DNA from: Candidatus Caenarcanales bacterium
GTDB lineage: Bacteria > Cyanobacteriota > Vampirovibrionia > 2-02-FULL-35-15
Direction: 5' to 3'
Length of the DNA: 64,000 bases
Assembly: GCA_020050435.1 (NCBI GenBank)
Contig: JAGVKQ010000019.1
Coordinates: forward strand, 62,001 to 126,000
The position numbers and the translations under genes are program-made. The notes under the pieces are model-generated. The model was not told the origin of the DNA, did not search any database, and saw only the letters and a list, made by a program, of their open reading frames with translations. This document shows, one piece after another, positions 17,757 through 25,697 of this stretch (its first letter is position 1; the number at the start of each line of letters is the position of its first letter).

Positions 17757-17770
17757 TGCGAATATTCGCA
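17757..17770. promoter_or_regulatory. Candidate ArsR operator (14-bp perfect palindrome)
   Basis: TGCGAATATTCGCA is a perfect inverted repeat about 30 bases upstream of the chosen start of the ArsR gene. ArsR/SmtB repressors commonly bind such dyads over their own promoters. It lies inside the presumed inserted segment, so the regulator and its site would have arrived together. Confidence 0.6.
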
Positions 17771-17780
17771 CATAGCTATT

Positions 17781-17834
17781 TTAACACATTAAAAAAACTG
17801 ATGAAATTAAAATTATTTGTTCGGTTTCAAGCAT
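17781..17834 (-). pseudogene. Orphan 5' fragment of the antiporter gene
   Basis: On the minus strand the first 16 codons of the antiporter (ATG, then LETEQIILISSVFLM) are repeated exactly, followed by TGT and TAA. The fragment lies 26 bases downstream of the stop of the hypothetical gene at 17861-18592. This is the expected place for the original antiporter start if the hydrogenase locus was inserted between this fragment and the present gene. Confidence 0.85.
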
Positions 17835-17837
17835 AGC
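17787..17837. repeat. 51-bp perfect direct repeat, regulator-side copy
   Basis: Identical in sequence and orientation to 10166-10216. The two copies enclose about 7.57 kb that contains the ArsR gene, its palindrome and all six hydrogenase genes. No integrase, transposase or terminal inverted repeats are visible in or beside the segment. Confidence 0.95.
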
Positions 17838-17860
17838 CATAATTTTATATTATGATATGG

Positions 17861-18592
17861 CTAGTTCTGCTTCCTTTCTAATCTAATATTTGCTTCTTGT
17901 TCTTTACCATTAGCATTTGCAGAATTAGAGTTTCTTTGATTAATAGGGAGTTTAGAAATAACTAAATTGTAAAAGGGCAGACTTCTTACCCACTCATTAA
18001 TTGCAAACTGTTCAACTGTACGGCAACCTACACCTACAATTGGATTTTCTGTATCAATAAATAAAAGTCTGCATAGTGTTCTACTTAAAAATTCATCTGA
18101 TAGGGTTTTATAATCAAATTGGCTAGCCTTTAAAACTCCTATTCCAATAAGACCTATTCTTGAGCCTAATCTAGCGAACATATTTAAAAACCCTGTTCCC
18201 ATTCTTTTAAACTTATCTATTTGTCTGTTTGGATCGACTATGGCTGTACCCATAGTAATCTCTAATGATTTTCTAATTCCAGTAAGAAACATATTTAAAT
18301 TAATTTCTTTTATTTGCTTCTGGAAAAGGTGTAAAAGCGAACGAGAAGAAAGATATCTGACATTTTCAGTTATAAAACGAAAGCCTATTCTATTTGCGTA
18401 GTTTTCCATATTTGTCTCATAGTATCTACCAGCACCCCTAATAAAAGAATCAAGAATACTAGGAAGTCCCATGATGGGAGTGTTATTAGCATTTTCCATA
18501 GAAATCTTTTGCAGATCATTTTTACCAGAAGATGGCAATGTCCTAATAATAGGTTGAGGAATAAAATATGAATATATAGGATTTATAGGCAT
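17861..18592 (-). CDS. Hypothetical protein preceded by an attenuator-like leader
   Basis: I do not recognise this 243-residue protein. It has a weakly hydrophobic stretch (GIGVLKA region, about 150-160) and an N/Q/E-rich tail (about 220-243). It contains only two cysteines, so it is not itself a Cys-rich product. No clear ribosome site precedes the ATG at 18592. Upstream lie a poly-Cys leader ORF and a terminator hairpin. Downstream is the orphan antiporter start, so this gene and the antiporter were probably adjacent before the hydrogenase segment arrived. Confidence 0.6.
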   Translation of the reverse strand: MPINPIYSYFIPQPIIRTLPSSGKNDLQKISMENANNTPIMGLPSILDSFIRGAGRYYETNMENYANRIGFRFITENVRYLSSRSLLHLFQKQIKEINLNMFLTGIRKSLEITMGTAIVDPNRQIDKFKRMGTGFLNMFARLGSRIGLIGIGVLKASQFDYKTLSDEFLSRTLCRLLFIDTENPIVGVGCRTVEQFAINEWVRSLPFYNLVISKLPINQRNSNSANANGKEQEANIRLERKQN

Positions 18593-18653
18593 TTAAAATA
18601 AAAAAAAGCAAAAAAAATCATAATAAAAAAATTCTTTCTAGACCCAAAACAAC

Positions 18654-18681
18654 AAAAAAGTTAGTCTAAGGTCAGACTAAC
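18654..18681 (-). terminator. Rho-independent terminator in the leader
   Basis: On the minus strand GTTAGTCT-GACCTT-AGACTAAC forms an 8-bp stem with a 6-base loop, followed immediately by six Ts and a further T-rich stretch. It stands between the poly-Cys leader ORF and the hypothetical gene at 17861-18592, and no full-length gene lies upstream on that strand. It therefore fits an attenuator better than a simple gene end. Confidence 0.7.
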
Positions 18682-18739
18682 AACAACAGCTTTTACAGCA
18701 GCATTGAATTGTTATTTGGTTTGTGAAAGAAATAATCAT
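18677..18739 (-). CDS. 20-residue poly-cysteine leader peptide
   Basis: The minus-strand ATG at 18739 encodes 20 residues, of which six of the last eight are cysteine (ending CCCKSCCC), then TAG. The stop codon lies in the 5' arm of the terminator hairpin. This is the geometry of a transcription attenuator that senses cysteinyl-tRNA supply. Poly-cysteine leader ORFs acting this way are described in mycobacteria. The ribosome site is weak (AAGG about 18 bases upstream), so translation is unproven. Alternatively it is a tiny metal-binding peptide. Confidence 0.5.
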   Translation of the reverse strand: MIISFTNQITIQCCCKSCCC

Positions 18740-18864
18740 TATGAAAGTTCTTGCTTAACCTTGTTTTCTTAACTTATAGGCTTTTTATTATATACTAATC
18801 TTCAATTTACAATAATAAAAAAATTATAAAAATAGATTTTATAATAAAAAGCTAGAGTAATAGT

Positions 18865-19707
18865 ATGGAGTTTGAGCATAAAATAGTTAAAACTGAAATT
18901 GGTGATGTGGAGTATACAGACATTGGATCAGGTCCAGTTATTGTTCTTTCACATGGTACTCCTGGAGGCTCAGATGTCGGTCCATTGATTTTCAGCGAAA
19001 TAATCTCTCATGATTTCAGACTGATTACCCCATCAAGACCTGGATATTTAAAAACTAGCCTTGATCTGGGAAAGACACCAGAAGAACAAGCAAAAGTTTT
19101 TTACCATTTTATTGAAGCATTAAATATTGAAAAAGCTTCATTCCTTGCATGGTCTGGTGGTGGACCTCTTGCTTTGAATTTTGCTATAAACTATCCAGAA
19201 AAAATTTCATCTTTAGTCATGCTATCCACGGTAACAAAAAAACTTGTTGAAAAAAGTATGCTCTTCAAACTTTTTGTTAAAAATGAATTTTTGCCAAGAA
19301 CTTTGTTAAGTGCAAAAAAATCATTACCTTTTTTAAATAATTTAATTTGTAAGGAGTTGGGTGCTAATCCAAAGATTGCATTGAGTGATGAGAAGAAATT
19401 AAAAATTTTAGATGCACTTATAGCATCAACAATGCCTTCAAACTTGAGATTCCATGGGTATGCAAATGATGCAGAACAATTTGCAAAGCTAGAAGATATG
19501 GAATTTCATAAAGTCCTTTGTCCTACAATGATTTTATTTGATGAAAAAGATACCCAAGTCCATGTGCATCATGGTGATCATTTATCTGAAAAAATACCAC
19601 ACAGTGTTTACCTGAAATTTACAAAAGGCGGACATACTCCTATGCTTGATGAGGAGTCAATTGTAGTAATAGAACATATGGTTAAATTTTTTAAAGAACA
19701 TGTTTAA
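18865..19707 (+). CDS. Alpha/beta-hydrolase fold enzyme
   Basis: A 280-residue hydrolase. It has the oxyanion-hole motif SHGTPGG (about residues 32-38), the nucleophile elbow AWSGGGPLAL (Ser near 97), a candidate acid LFDEKDTQVHVHHGDH (about 228-243) and the catalytic His in KGGHTPMLDE (about 261). There is no signal peptide, so it is cytoplasmic. The substrate is unknown; relatives include esterases, epoxide hydrolases and haloperoxidase-like proteins. It is convergent with the DUF2156 gene. Confidence 0.85.
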   Translation: MEFEHKIVKTEIGDVEYTDIGSGPVIVLSHGTPGGSDVGPLIFSEIISHDFRLITPSRPGYLKTSLDLGKTPEEQAKVFYHFIEALNIEKASFLAWSGGGPLALNFAINYPEKISSLVMLSTVTKKLVEKSMLFKLFVKNEFLPRTLLSAKKSLPFLNNLICKELGANPKIALSDEKKLKILDALIASTMPSNLRFHGYANDAEQFAKLEDMEFHKVLCPTMILFDEKDTQVHVHHGDHLSEKIPHSVYLKFTKGGHTPMLDEESIVVIEHMVKFFKEHV

Positions 19708-19715
19708 TTTAAGAT

Positions 19716-20735
19716 TCAACAATGAGTTGCTTTATATTTTATAATCGAGGAAAGCCCACCTGGTAGAAAAGATTTAAGCAAATCATATGCCAGTTTTAAT
19801 TTTACTTTTTTTGGATAAAAGCAAAAAGAGTTCTCTTCCCAATAATTTGGCTCAAACTTATCCTTAAAGTATTCTAGTGATTGAAAGTGATATATAAAAG
19901 ATAATTTTTCATAAGAATATCTAAGAACTTTATTTACAATAGGATGATTGATATCTGAGCTGGGTAATTTAGATAAAGGTGCCAAACCATAGCTAGCCAT
20001 ACTATAACCTTCCTCTGCAAGCAAGTTTAATGCAGAGGTAATTAAAAGTTCGCTACAACCATGAGGGGCATTTTCTTCTCTTACTAAATCGTGCAAATTC
20101 CAGCCATTTCTTTCATATATGGGTGAGCAGCTTAGAAAAGCTTTTAATCTGTTTTCATCATCTATTAACAAGAAATATTTTTTATACTCTTTTAGTTCGA
20201 GAGGATTTAATTCAAACAAAAATTGCATGGCTGGCATTTCTCTTGTTCTTTCCCATCTTCTGGAATATGTGCTTATATCTTTTTCATAGATTGAATTAAA
20301 GGGGACTACTTTAAGTCCTTTTTTTATTGCTCTGCTTATACTATTTCTGACTTTTCCATCTTGTTTTTTTAAATTCTTTAAATCAAATATAGGTTCTTTT
20401 CCTATACTTATACTGTCAAAGCCTATTGCTTTTAAAATTGGCTGTGTTCTTTCACTGACAGGAATAAAACCTACATACTCCGTTTCTTTAAGAGAAAGTT
20501 CTAAAAATATCTTAGCTAATAAATAGATATTTTCCGGGTCGCAAACAGGTTCACAAGCGCCTAAGGTTAAATCATTATTTCTTATGTAGGGAATAAAACC
20601 TTCTATTCCAGGAACAGAAAAGAACCTTATGCCAGGGTATAAGCTTACAAATGATAAAGAGCCATAGCCGTATTTTTTTAAACTTGATTCAATACAGTCT
20701 TTTTCATTTAATTTAGCTTTTATTGCAACTGTCAT
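19716..20735 (-). CDS. DUF2156 / MprF C-terminal-like acyltransferase-fold protein
   Basis: A 339-residue soluble protein resembling the cytosolic domain of phosphatidylglycerol lysyltransferases (LPG synthase C-terminal, GNAT-related). Typical segments are FSVPGIEGFIPYIRNNDLTLGACEPVCDPEN (about 39-69), GKVRNSISRAIKKGL (about 136-150) and SYGLAPLSKL (about 262-271). It lacks the membrane flippase half of MprF, so aminoacyl transfer to lipid is possible but not shown. Confidence 0.72.
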   Translation of the reverse strand: MTVAIKAKLNEKDCIESSLKKYGYGSLSFVSLYPGIRFFSVPGIEGFIPYIRNNDLTLGACEPVCDPENIYLLAKIFLELSLKETEYVGFIPVSERTQPILKAIGFDSISIGKEPIFDLKNLKKQDGKVRNSISRAIKKGLKVVPFNSIYEKDISTYSRRWERTREMPAMQFLFELNPLELKEYKKYFLLIDDENRLKAFLSCSPIYERNGWNLHDLVREENAPHGCSELLITSALNLLAEEGYSMASYGLAPLSKLPSSDINHPIVNKVLRYSYEKLSFIYHFQSLEYFKDKFEPNYWEENSFCFYPKKVKLKLAYDLLKSFLPGGLSSIIKYKATHC

Positions 20736-21025
20736 GTGGCAATTATGACAAGTATGGGCAGAAGTTATCTCTTAGCGCTCCTAACAAAAGCCATGAAAGC
20801 TCTAAAATAGAGATAAACAATTCAAGCAATAAGTGAGAAAATGCCTCTTTCAAAAACTGTACCTAAGATAAGTTTGTTTATAACAGTTAATTAGGCTCAA
20901 TTATTATAAGATTATTAAATCGTCTAGTTTATTTGATTTTAATATGTATTCTTCACCATTGATAGAAATATGGAATAATTTAAATCTGGCATTGTCTATT
21001 CTAATGAAAGCTTGAGAGCAAATAA

Positions 21026-21730
21026 ATGAAGTCTATCAAATTACTAATTCTTACAACAATATTTTTAATAAACTCTTTTCCTGCATTTGCTCTGGAAAAT
21101 GACTTAGGACTTTGGACCCCTGTTTACATAAAGCTTCCAGTCACTAAAAAACTTCAGACACAATTAGAAATAAATCCTCGTATTCAGGAAAATGTTTCTG
21201 ATTTCAATCAGTTATTAATTAGGCCATCTGTTGGATATCAAGTAACTAAACATCTTTCTCTCTGGCAAGGTTATGCATGGATAACGAATTACATTCCTAA
21301 ATTTGTAAGTGAACAAAGATTATGGGAGCAAATTCTTTATGAAAGAGAGTTTGGTAGGTGGGGTCTTTCAAGTAGAACCAGACTAGAAGAAAGATTCATA
21401 CAAAATGTTCATGGAGTTCCTGTACGGTTTCGTGAAATGCTTAGAGCACAATATACTCTTGATAAAAAGAAAAACTGGGCTTTTGTAGTTTATGATGAAT
21501 CATTTATAAATCTTAGTACTCATTTTCGTGGACCACAGGCAGGAGTAGATCAGAATAGATTTTTTGTGGGGCTAAATAGAAAAGTGACTAAATATGCAAA
21601 TGTAGAGGGGGGATATTTAATGCAGTACTTTAATATTCAGTCCCCTACTCAGGACATAATTAATCACAATGTTTTAGTAAACTTGTACATTAACCTACCT
21701 CAACTAGCTCATTTGAAAAGCCTTGATTGA
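21026..21730 (+). CDS. DUF2490-type outer-membrane beta-barrel protein
   Basis: A 234-residue protein with a signal peptide (KLLILTTIFLINSFPAFA). Amphipathic beta strands follow, rich in aromatic and charged residues, with the landmarks LGLWTPVYIKLPVTKKLQTQLEINPR, LSLWQGYAWITNY and GVDQNRFFVGLNRKVTKYANVEGGYLMQY. This fits DUF2490 proteins, predicted small outer-membrane barrels of unknown function. The 290-base region upstream (20736-21025) holds no gene I can see. Confidence 0.78.
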   Translation: MKSIKLLILTTIFLINSFPAFALENDLGLWTPVYIKLPVTKKLQTQLEINPRIQENVSDFNQLLIRPSVGYQVTKHLSLWQGYAWITNYIPKFVSEQRLWEQILYEREFGRWGLSSRTRLEERFIQNVHGVPVRFREMLRAQYTLDKKKNWAFVVYDESFINLSTHFRGPQAGVDQNRFFVGLNRKVTKYANVEGGYLMQYFNIQSPTQDIINHNVLVNLYINLPQLAHLKSLD

Positions 21731-21846
21731 TATTTATTACCGCAACTCTGATTAAATAGCTAAATCGTAAATGCATATAATAGATTTTTGTTATTAAAAT
21801 TTTGAGTATACTTTCTTAAAATGCTACTATTTTTTAGAGAAAAATT

Positions 21847-22995
21847 ATGGAATTAAGCAGTCACCCGAACGTTAAGTTGTTATCAAAAAAAGATTACAGA
21901 GATCAACTAGCAAGTAGTTTGAGTGAAGATGATCATAAAAGTGATAAATCTGAACTCTTCAGATATTTTGTATTAATGTCAGTCTATCTTTTTGGAATAT
22001 ATACTTTATCTGCGTCTGAAAATTTACTTTTAAAAATTATACTTTCTTTGGGTTTAGGTATTATTCTTGCAGCTATAAGTTTCTTTCTTCATGATTTAAT
22101 GCATGGTTCCATAGTTAAATCAAAAACCTTAATGTATTTCATTGGTATAACTGCAGGAGTCTTTAATTTTTTCCCACCATTGTTTTGGCAAAGATTGCAT
22201 AATTTTCATCATGCAAGAACAGGGAAATTAGATGATCCAGATAGAAATTGGACATTAGATGAAATGCCAGTGAAACCTCATGAAATTATTATTTATAAAT
22301 TAAGGATGTCTAATGAATGCTATAACAAAATTTCCAGTTTTATTTTTATTGCAGTTGGTTTTTTAGCATATTTTATAAGCAATATTTTTTATGGTGTTTA
22401 TGCTACGAATCTTAGTGAGCAAAGTTCAATTAAATATAGAGGACTAAGAAATCTCTTTAATACAAAGGATAGGATGTTTGTTACTCTTGAGCTTTTGACC
22501 ATATTTTCTGTTCAGTTATATCTTTTTGCAGTGATTTCCAACTTCTCACTAATCACTTTTCTTTTGGTTTCTACTATTCCTTTACTTATCTGTCATTTTA
22601 TTCTAATGTTATATATTCACACTAATCATATATTTTCTCCTCTTACTGGTGAAGTTGATGATCCTCTTATAAACTCTGTATCTATAAAAAACAGTAAGTT
22701 CGTAGATTTTATTTTCTCTAATTTTTCTCACCACGTCGAGCATCATTTATATCCTTCCATGTGTTCAGCTAAATATCCTAAAGTCAGAAAACTAATTCAG
22801 GAAAAATTCTCTGATCGTTTTCAACTTATGACTATGAAAGATGCTATCTCTTACCTTTTTAATTCTCCTAGAATCTATGCAAATGCATATAGCTTGGTAG
22901 GAATTCATACTGATGAAAAGCATCACTGTGTAATGCCTGAAGAATTAAAAAATTTATTTAAGGTTCAAACTAAGCAACCTGTAAGCCATATATAA
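21847..22995 (+). CDS. Membrane fatty-acid desaturase, paralog 2
   Basis: A 382-residue paralog of the desaturase at 5591-6721, with the same three histidine boxes (HDLMHG, HNFHH, HHVEHH) in matching contexts (FFLHDLMHGS, FWQRLHNFHHARTG, SNFSHHVEHHLYPSM). Four to six membrane helices surround them. Having two copies suggests different double-bond positions, different substrates or different conditions of expression. Its 3' end overlaps the convergent methyltransferase gene by 26 bases. Confidence 0.85.
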   Translation: MELSSHPNVKLLSKKDYRDQLASSLSEDDHKSDKSELFRYFVLMSVYLFGIYTLSASENLLLKIILSLGLGIILAAISFFLHDLMHGSIVKSKTLMYFIGITAGVFNFFPPLFWQRLHNFHHARTGKLDDPDRNWTLDEMPVKPHEIIIYKLRMSNECYNKISSFIFIAVGFLAYFISNIFYGVYATNLSEQSSIKYRGLRNLFNTKDRMFVTLELLTIFSVQLYLFAVISNFSLITFLLVSTIPLLICHFILMLYIHTNHIFSPLTGEVDDPLINSVSIKNSKFVDFIFSNFSHHVEHHLYPSMCSAKYPKVRKLIQEKFSDRFQLMTMKDAISYLFNSPRIYANAYSLVGIHTDEKHHCVMPEELKNLFKVQTKQPVSHI

Positions 22996-23791
22996 TATTT
23001 CCAAATCTCATTCCTCTATCTGTTCTAAAAGTACATTTTTCATCTATTTGAAACCCAGTTAATTTAATTAAAGCTTCTAGCTCTTTTTCATCATAAGCTG
23101 TTGATCTAGATTTTTCATTTGAATTCCTTATAGGAAAAAGACAATCTACACAGGTAATTCCCAGACTGTTGTGCTCTCCTTCTACTAGGTATGTTGCTTC
23201 TTCATTATGCTGAGCAGGAATATCTTTATTAAAAGTAGCAAAGTTTATAAAAAATCTGGATGTTGAATCTTTCCTCATTAGCAAATTTACGTTATCGAGT
23301 AAGTATTTTAAATCTTGAAAATTTCTTTTGTTAATAACTCCTGTGCAAACTATGAAATTGTTATCGTCTGGAATTTCTAAAAAGGAACCATTTTTAAAAA
23401 TGTCTCTTTCATAAAAAGAACATTCTTGACATGTTGAAGCCTTAAAAATTTCTCTAGCATCAGCCCCTGCTCTATTAAGAGCAGCTTTGTCAAAATCTAC
23501 TCCTACGTATCGAGGAATATTATTAAAACCATTAGCTATTAAAAATTCTGGATAATGAGCTGTATAACAGCCTATATCCAACATTTTCCAAGGTGCATTA
23601 ACTAATGGACTGTTTTTAATTAAGTCAGTTACTTTAATTGGCATTAAGTATAATGCTTCATTTTGACTATTATGCCAAGGAATGCCTGGTCTATCAAAGG
23701 TGGCCCCTTCAGTTATTTTAATTGCAGAAGAGTTTACCAATATAAAATCTATAACTGGTTTTGGAGGGATTTTGCCAATTTCTAGTGTCAT
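22970..23791 (-). CDS. SAM-dependent methyltransferase-like protein
   Basis: A 273-residue protein with a Rossmann methyltransferase motif I at WKMLDIGCYTAHYPEFLI (about residues 68-85) and motif II YVGVDFDKAALNRAG (about 98-112). It then has a Cys-containing insertion (STCQECSFYERDIF). The acceptor is unknown. It is convergent with, and overlaps, desaturase paralog 2, so a role in lipid or surface modification is only a positional guess. Confidence 0.72.
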   Translation of the reverse strand: MTLEIGKIPPKPVIDFILVNSSAIKITEGATFDRPGIPWHNSQNEALYLMPIKVTDLIKNSPLVNAPWKMLDIGCYTAHYPEFLIANGFNNIPRYVGVDFDKAALNRAGADAREIFKASTCQECSFYERDIFKNGSFLEIPDDNNFIVCTGVINKRNFQDLKYLLDNVNLLMRKDSTSRFFINFATFNKDIPAQHNEEATYLVEGEHNSLGITCVDCLFPIRNSNEKSRSTAYDEKELEALIKLTGFQIDEKCTFRTDRGMRFGNIIYGLQVA

Positions 23792-23867
23792 GAAACTAAT
23801 TCTAAAATTAGAAAGTTATTTAGCTCTTAATTTTATATTTCCATAATGTTTTGAAGATTAAATTTAT

Positions 23868-24278
23868 TTAAGGTTCTGGACCCTCAAACATAGACTTCCA
23901 CTTTTTACGCATGGAATCAAATTTAACTTCCATTTTGTCGAGTTTTATTTGTTGGTCTTTGTTTAAAATTGCTTTTATTTCTTCATGGGTAGATTTTCTA
24001 AGTGCTTCGAATCTAGGACGAAGGTCACCTCTTAATTTATCCATTTCCTTTTTCTTTTCTGCAAAAATAGCTTTAACTTTAACTCTTTGTTCGAGAGTAA
24101 GATCTAATTCTTTACTGAAATGATTAAGCATTTTCTCTTTAAACATCTTCTTGTCTTTCATGCAATGTGGTTTAGAGCTAGAGCATGGACAATTACAATC
24201 TCTGTTTTTTTCAAAAAAGACACCAATGGAAATCCCAAGAATAAGAGAAAGTAAAATTTGTATCCATGCTATTTTCAT
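23868..24278 (-). CDS. Spy/CpxP-ZraP-like periplasmic protein, copy 1
   Basis: A 136-residue protein with an N-terminal membrane anchor (IQILLSLILGISIGVFF), then a Cys-rich neck (NCPCSSSKPHC). The rest is a helical domain with the LTxxQ signature (LTLEQRVKVKAIF) and a second copy (LNKDQQIKLDKME). Family members are periplasmic chaperones or metal sensors such as CpxP, Spy, ZraP and CnrX. It lies 60 bases after copy 2, at the end of the ECF sigma operon. Confidence 0.75.
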   Translation of the reverse strand: MKIAWIQILLSLILGISIGVFFEKNRDCNCPCSSSKPHCMKDKKMFKEKMLNHFSKELDLTLEQRVKVKAIFAEKKKEMDKLRGDLRPRFEALRKSTHEEIKAILNKDQQIKLDKMEVKFDSMRKKWKSMFEGPEP

Positions 24279-24338
24279 TTTTTTACCCTTTTTAAAAATA
24301 GGCTCTAATGTTAATAGAGCCTGCTAATGAACATTGAT

Positions 24339-24710
24339 TTACTCAGGTGAGTGCCATTCCTTATGTCTTTCTGCCCTTTTTTCAACCATCTTGTCGAACT
24401 TTGCTTGTTGTTCTGGATTTAAGACTGCTCTTATTTGCTGGTCCGTAGACTTTCTAATAGCTTCCATTTTTGGATGGACCTCATCAAAAATAGAATCAAC
24501 TTTTGTTTTTTGTTCAGCAGTTAAATCTAATTTACTATTTAAGCGATTTGAAATCTTTTGTTTAAATTTCCCCTTCTCTCCTTTTTTACAGCCACAACCT
24601 TGATGTTTATCTGATTTAGCTGCTCCTTGTTTATTGCATGCAAATGCATAGCCACTAGTTATACATGTGCTGATAGCAACTACAGTAAGTATTTGTTTCC
24701 AATTAATCAT
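24339..24710 (-). CDS. Spy/CpxP-ZraP-like periplasmic protein, copy 2
   Basis: A 123-residue secreted protein with a signal peptide (QILTVVAISTCITSGYAFA), a short Cys/Lys neck (CNKQGAAK...GCGCKKGEKGK) and two LTxxQ-type helices (LTAEQKTKVDSIF, LNPEQQAKFDKMV). Its start overlaps the stop of the anti-sigma gene as ATGA. It is paralogous to copy 1. The Cys pairs could bind metal, like the sensor CnrX in the CnrYXH metal-resistance switch, but the ligands are not the same. Confidence 0.78.
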   Translation of the reverse strand: MINWKQILTVVAISTCITSGYAFACNKQGAAKSDKHQGCGCKKGEKGKFKQKISNRLNSKLDLTAEQKTKVDSIFDEVHPKMEAIRKSTDQQIRAVLNPEQQAKFDKMVEKRAERHKEWHSPE

Positions 24711-25075
24711 ATTTCCTCCCTTGACTCACCTATTAGAACTTCTAAATCTGAATCTTCACTATTTGAAAATGCCCAGTAGTATGAATCTGGCACTTCAGCT
24801 AGTAAAATATTTTCTGTACTTATAGACTCATTTATACTGAATATACTAAAAATAAAAGAAGCGGCTATTGCTGTAATCGTAACAAATGATATTGATTTTT
24901 TAAATGGAATGACAGTTGCTTTTTTCTCATCTTCTTTCTTAAGTTCATAAATTTGTTGCATTACATTATCTGTGAAATCGGAGGAGAAATCAGCTTTCCT
25001 GGTTTTCCCAACCAGACTAAATAATTTTTCTTCTATTTCTTCGTAATTCATTGATTCCTCTACTTTTTTAGACAT
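24707..25075 (-). CDS. Putative anti-sigma factor with one membrane helix
   Basis: A 122-residue protein with a short cytosolic N-terminal helical domain (about 1-65), one membrane helix (SISFVTITAIAASFIFSIFSI, about 67-87) and a short periplasmic tail. It overlaps the ECF sigma gene by 8 bases, the usual arrangement for sigma/anti-sigma pairs. No HxxxCxxC zinc motif is present, so this is not a classic ZAS domain. Role inferred from topology and position. Confidence 0.65.
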   Translation of the reverse strand: MSKKVEESMNYEEIEEKLFSLVGKTRKADFSSDFTDNVMQQIYELKKEDEKKATVIPFKKSISFVTITAIAASFIFSIFSINESISTENILLAEVPDSYYWAFSNSEDSDLEVLIGESREEI

Positions 25076-25649
25076 TTATCGGCTCCGTTAAGTGTCGAAC
25101 TTGCTTAGCCACCTCTTTTCTTGCCCTTTTTAATCTTCCTTTAACTGAATCAATTGAACAATGGAGAATATCTGCTATTTCTTCATAACTTAATTCATTG
25201 ACTTCACGTAGTATTAAAATTGTTCTGTATCTTTCTGGAAATGCTGAAATTAGCTGCCTAAGCAATTCTTCTTCTTCAATTACCAGAGTGTGATCTTCAG
25301 AAGTAAATAATAAAGCCTCTATTTTATCCCCTTCTTTTTCTATCAACCCTTCTAGGGAGATAAGATTCTGCTTATTTCTTTTTCTAAGTACATCACTACA
25401 GTGATTAAAGGTTATTCTAAATAGCCATGTGGAAAAGGATGATTGTCCTTTAAAGCTTTTTAGTCCTTGGTAAGCTTTTAGAAAAATTTCTTGGGCAGTA
25501 TCATCAGCTAAGTCCTTATCTGATAAAAAGTTAAAACAATAAGTCCGCACTTTTTGCTGATACTTATTAATAATTTCCCTATAGAGGTTTTTATCCCCAG
25601 AAAGAATTTTTTGTATTATTTTTAAATCTTCTATGTTTTTGTCCCACAA
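25068..25649 (-). CDS. ECF (RpoE-like) sigma factor
   Basis: A 193-residue group 4 sigma factor. Region 2 is clear (LADDTAQEIFLKAYQGLKSFKGQSSFSTWLFRITFNHCSDVLR, about 56-98). Region 4 is clear too (FPERYRTILILREVNELSYEEIADILHCSIDSVKGRLKRARKE, about 140-182). It likely directs transcription of the downstream anti-sigma and Spy-like genes. The only in-frame start is a TTG at 25649 without a good ribosome site, so the start is uncertain. Confidence 0.88.
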   Translation of the reverse strand: MWDKNIEDLKIIQKILSGDKNLYREIINKYQQKVRTYCFNFLSDKDLADDTAQEIFLKAYQGLKSFKGQSSFSTWLFRITFNHCSDVLRKRNKQNLISLEGLIEKEGDKIEALLFTSEDHTLVIEEEELLRQLISAFPERYRTILILREVNELSYEEIADILHCSIDSVKGRLKRARKEVAKQVRHLTEPINV

Positions 25650-25697
25650 TAATTCTTACACTTATTTAGACTTTCCATCTATTTTTGAAGTGTCATA

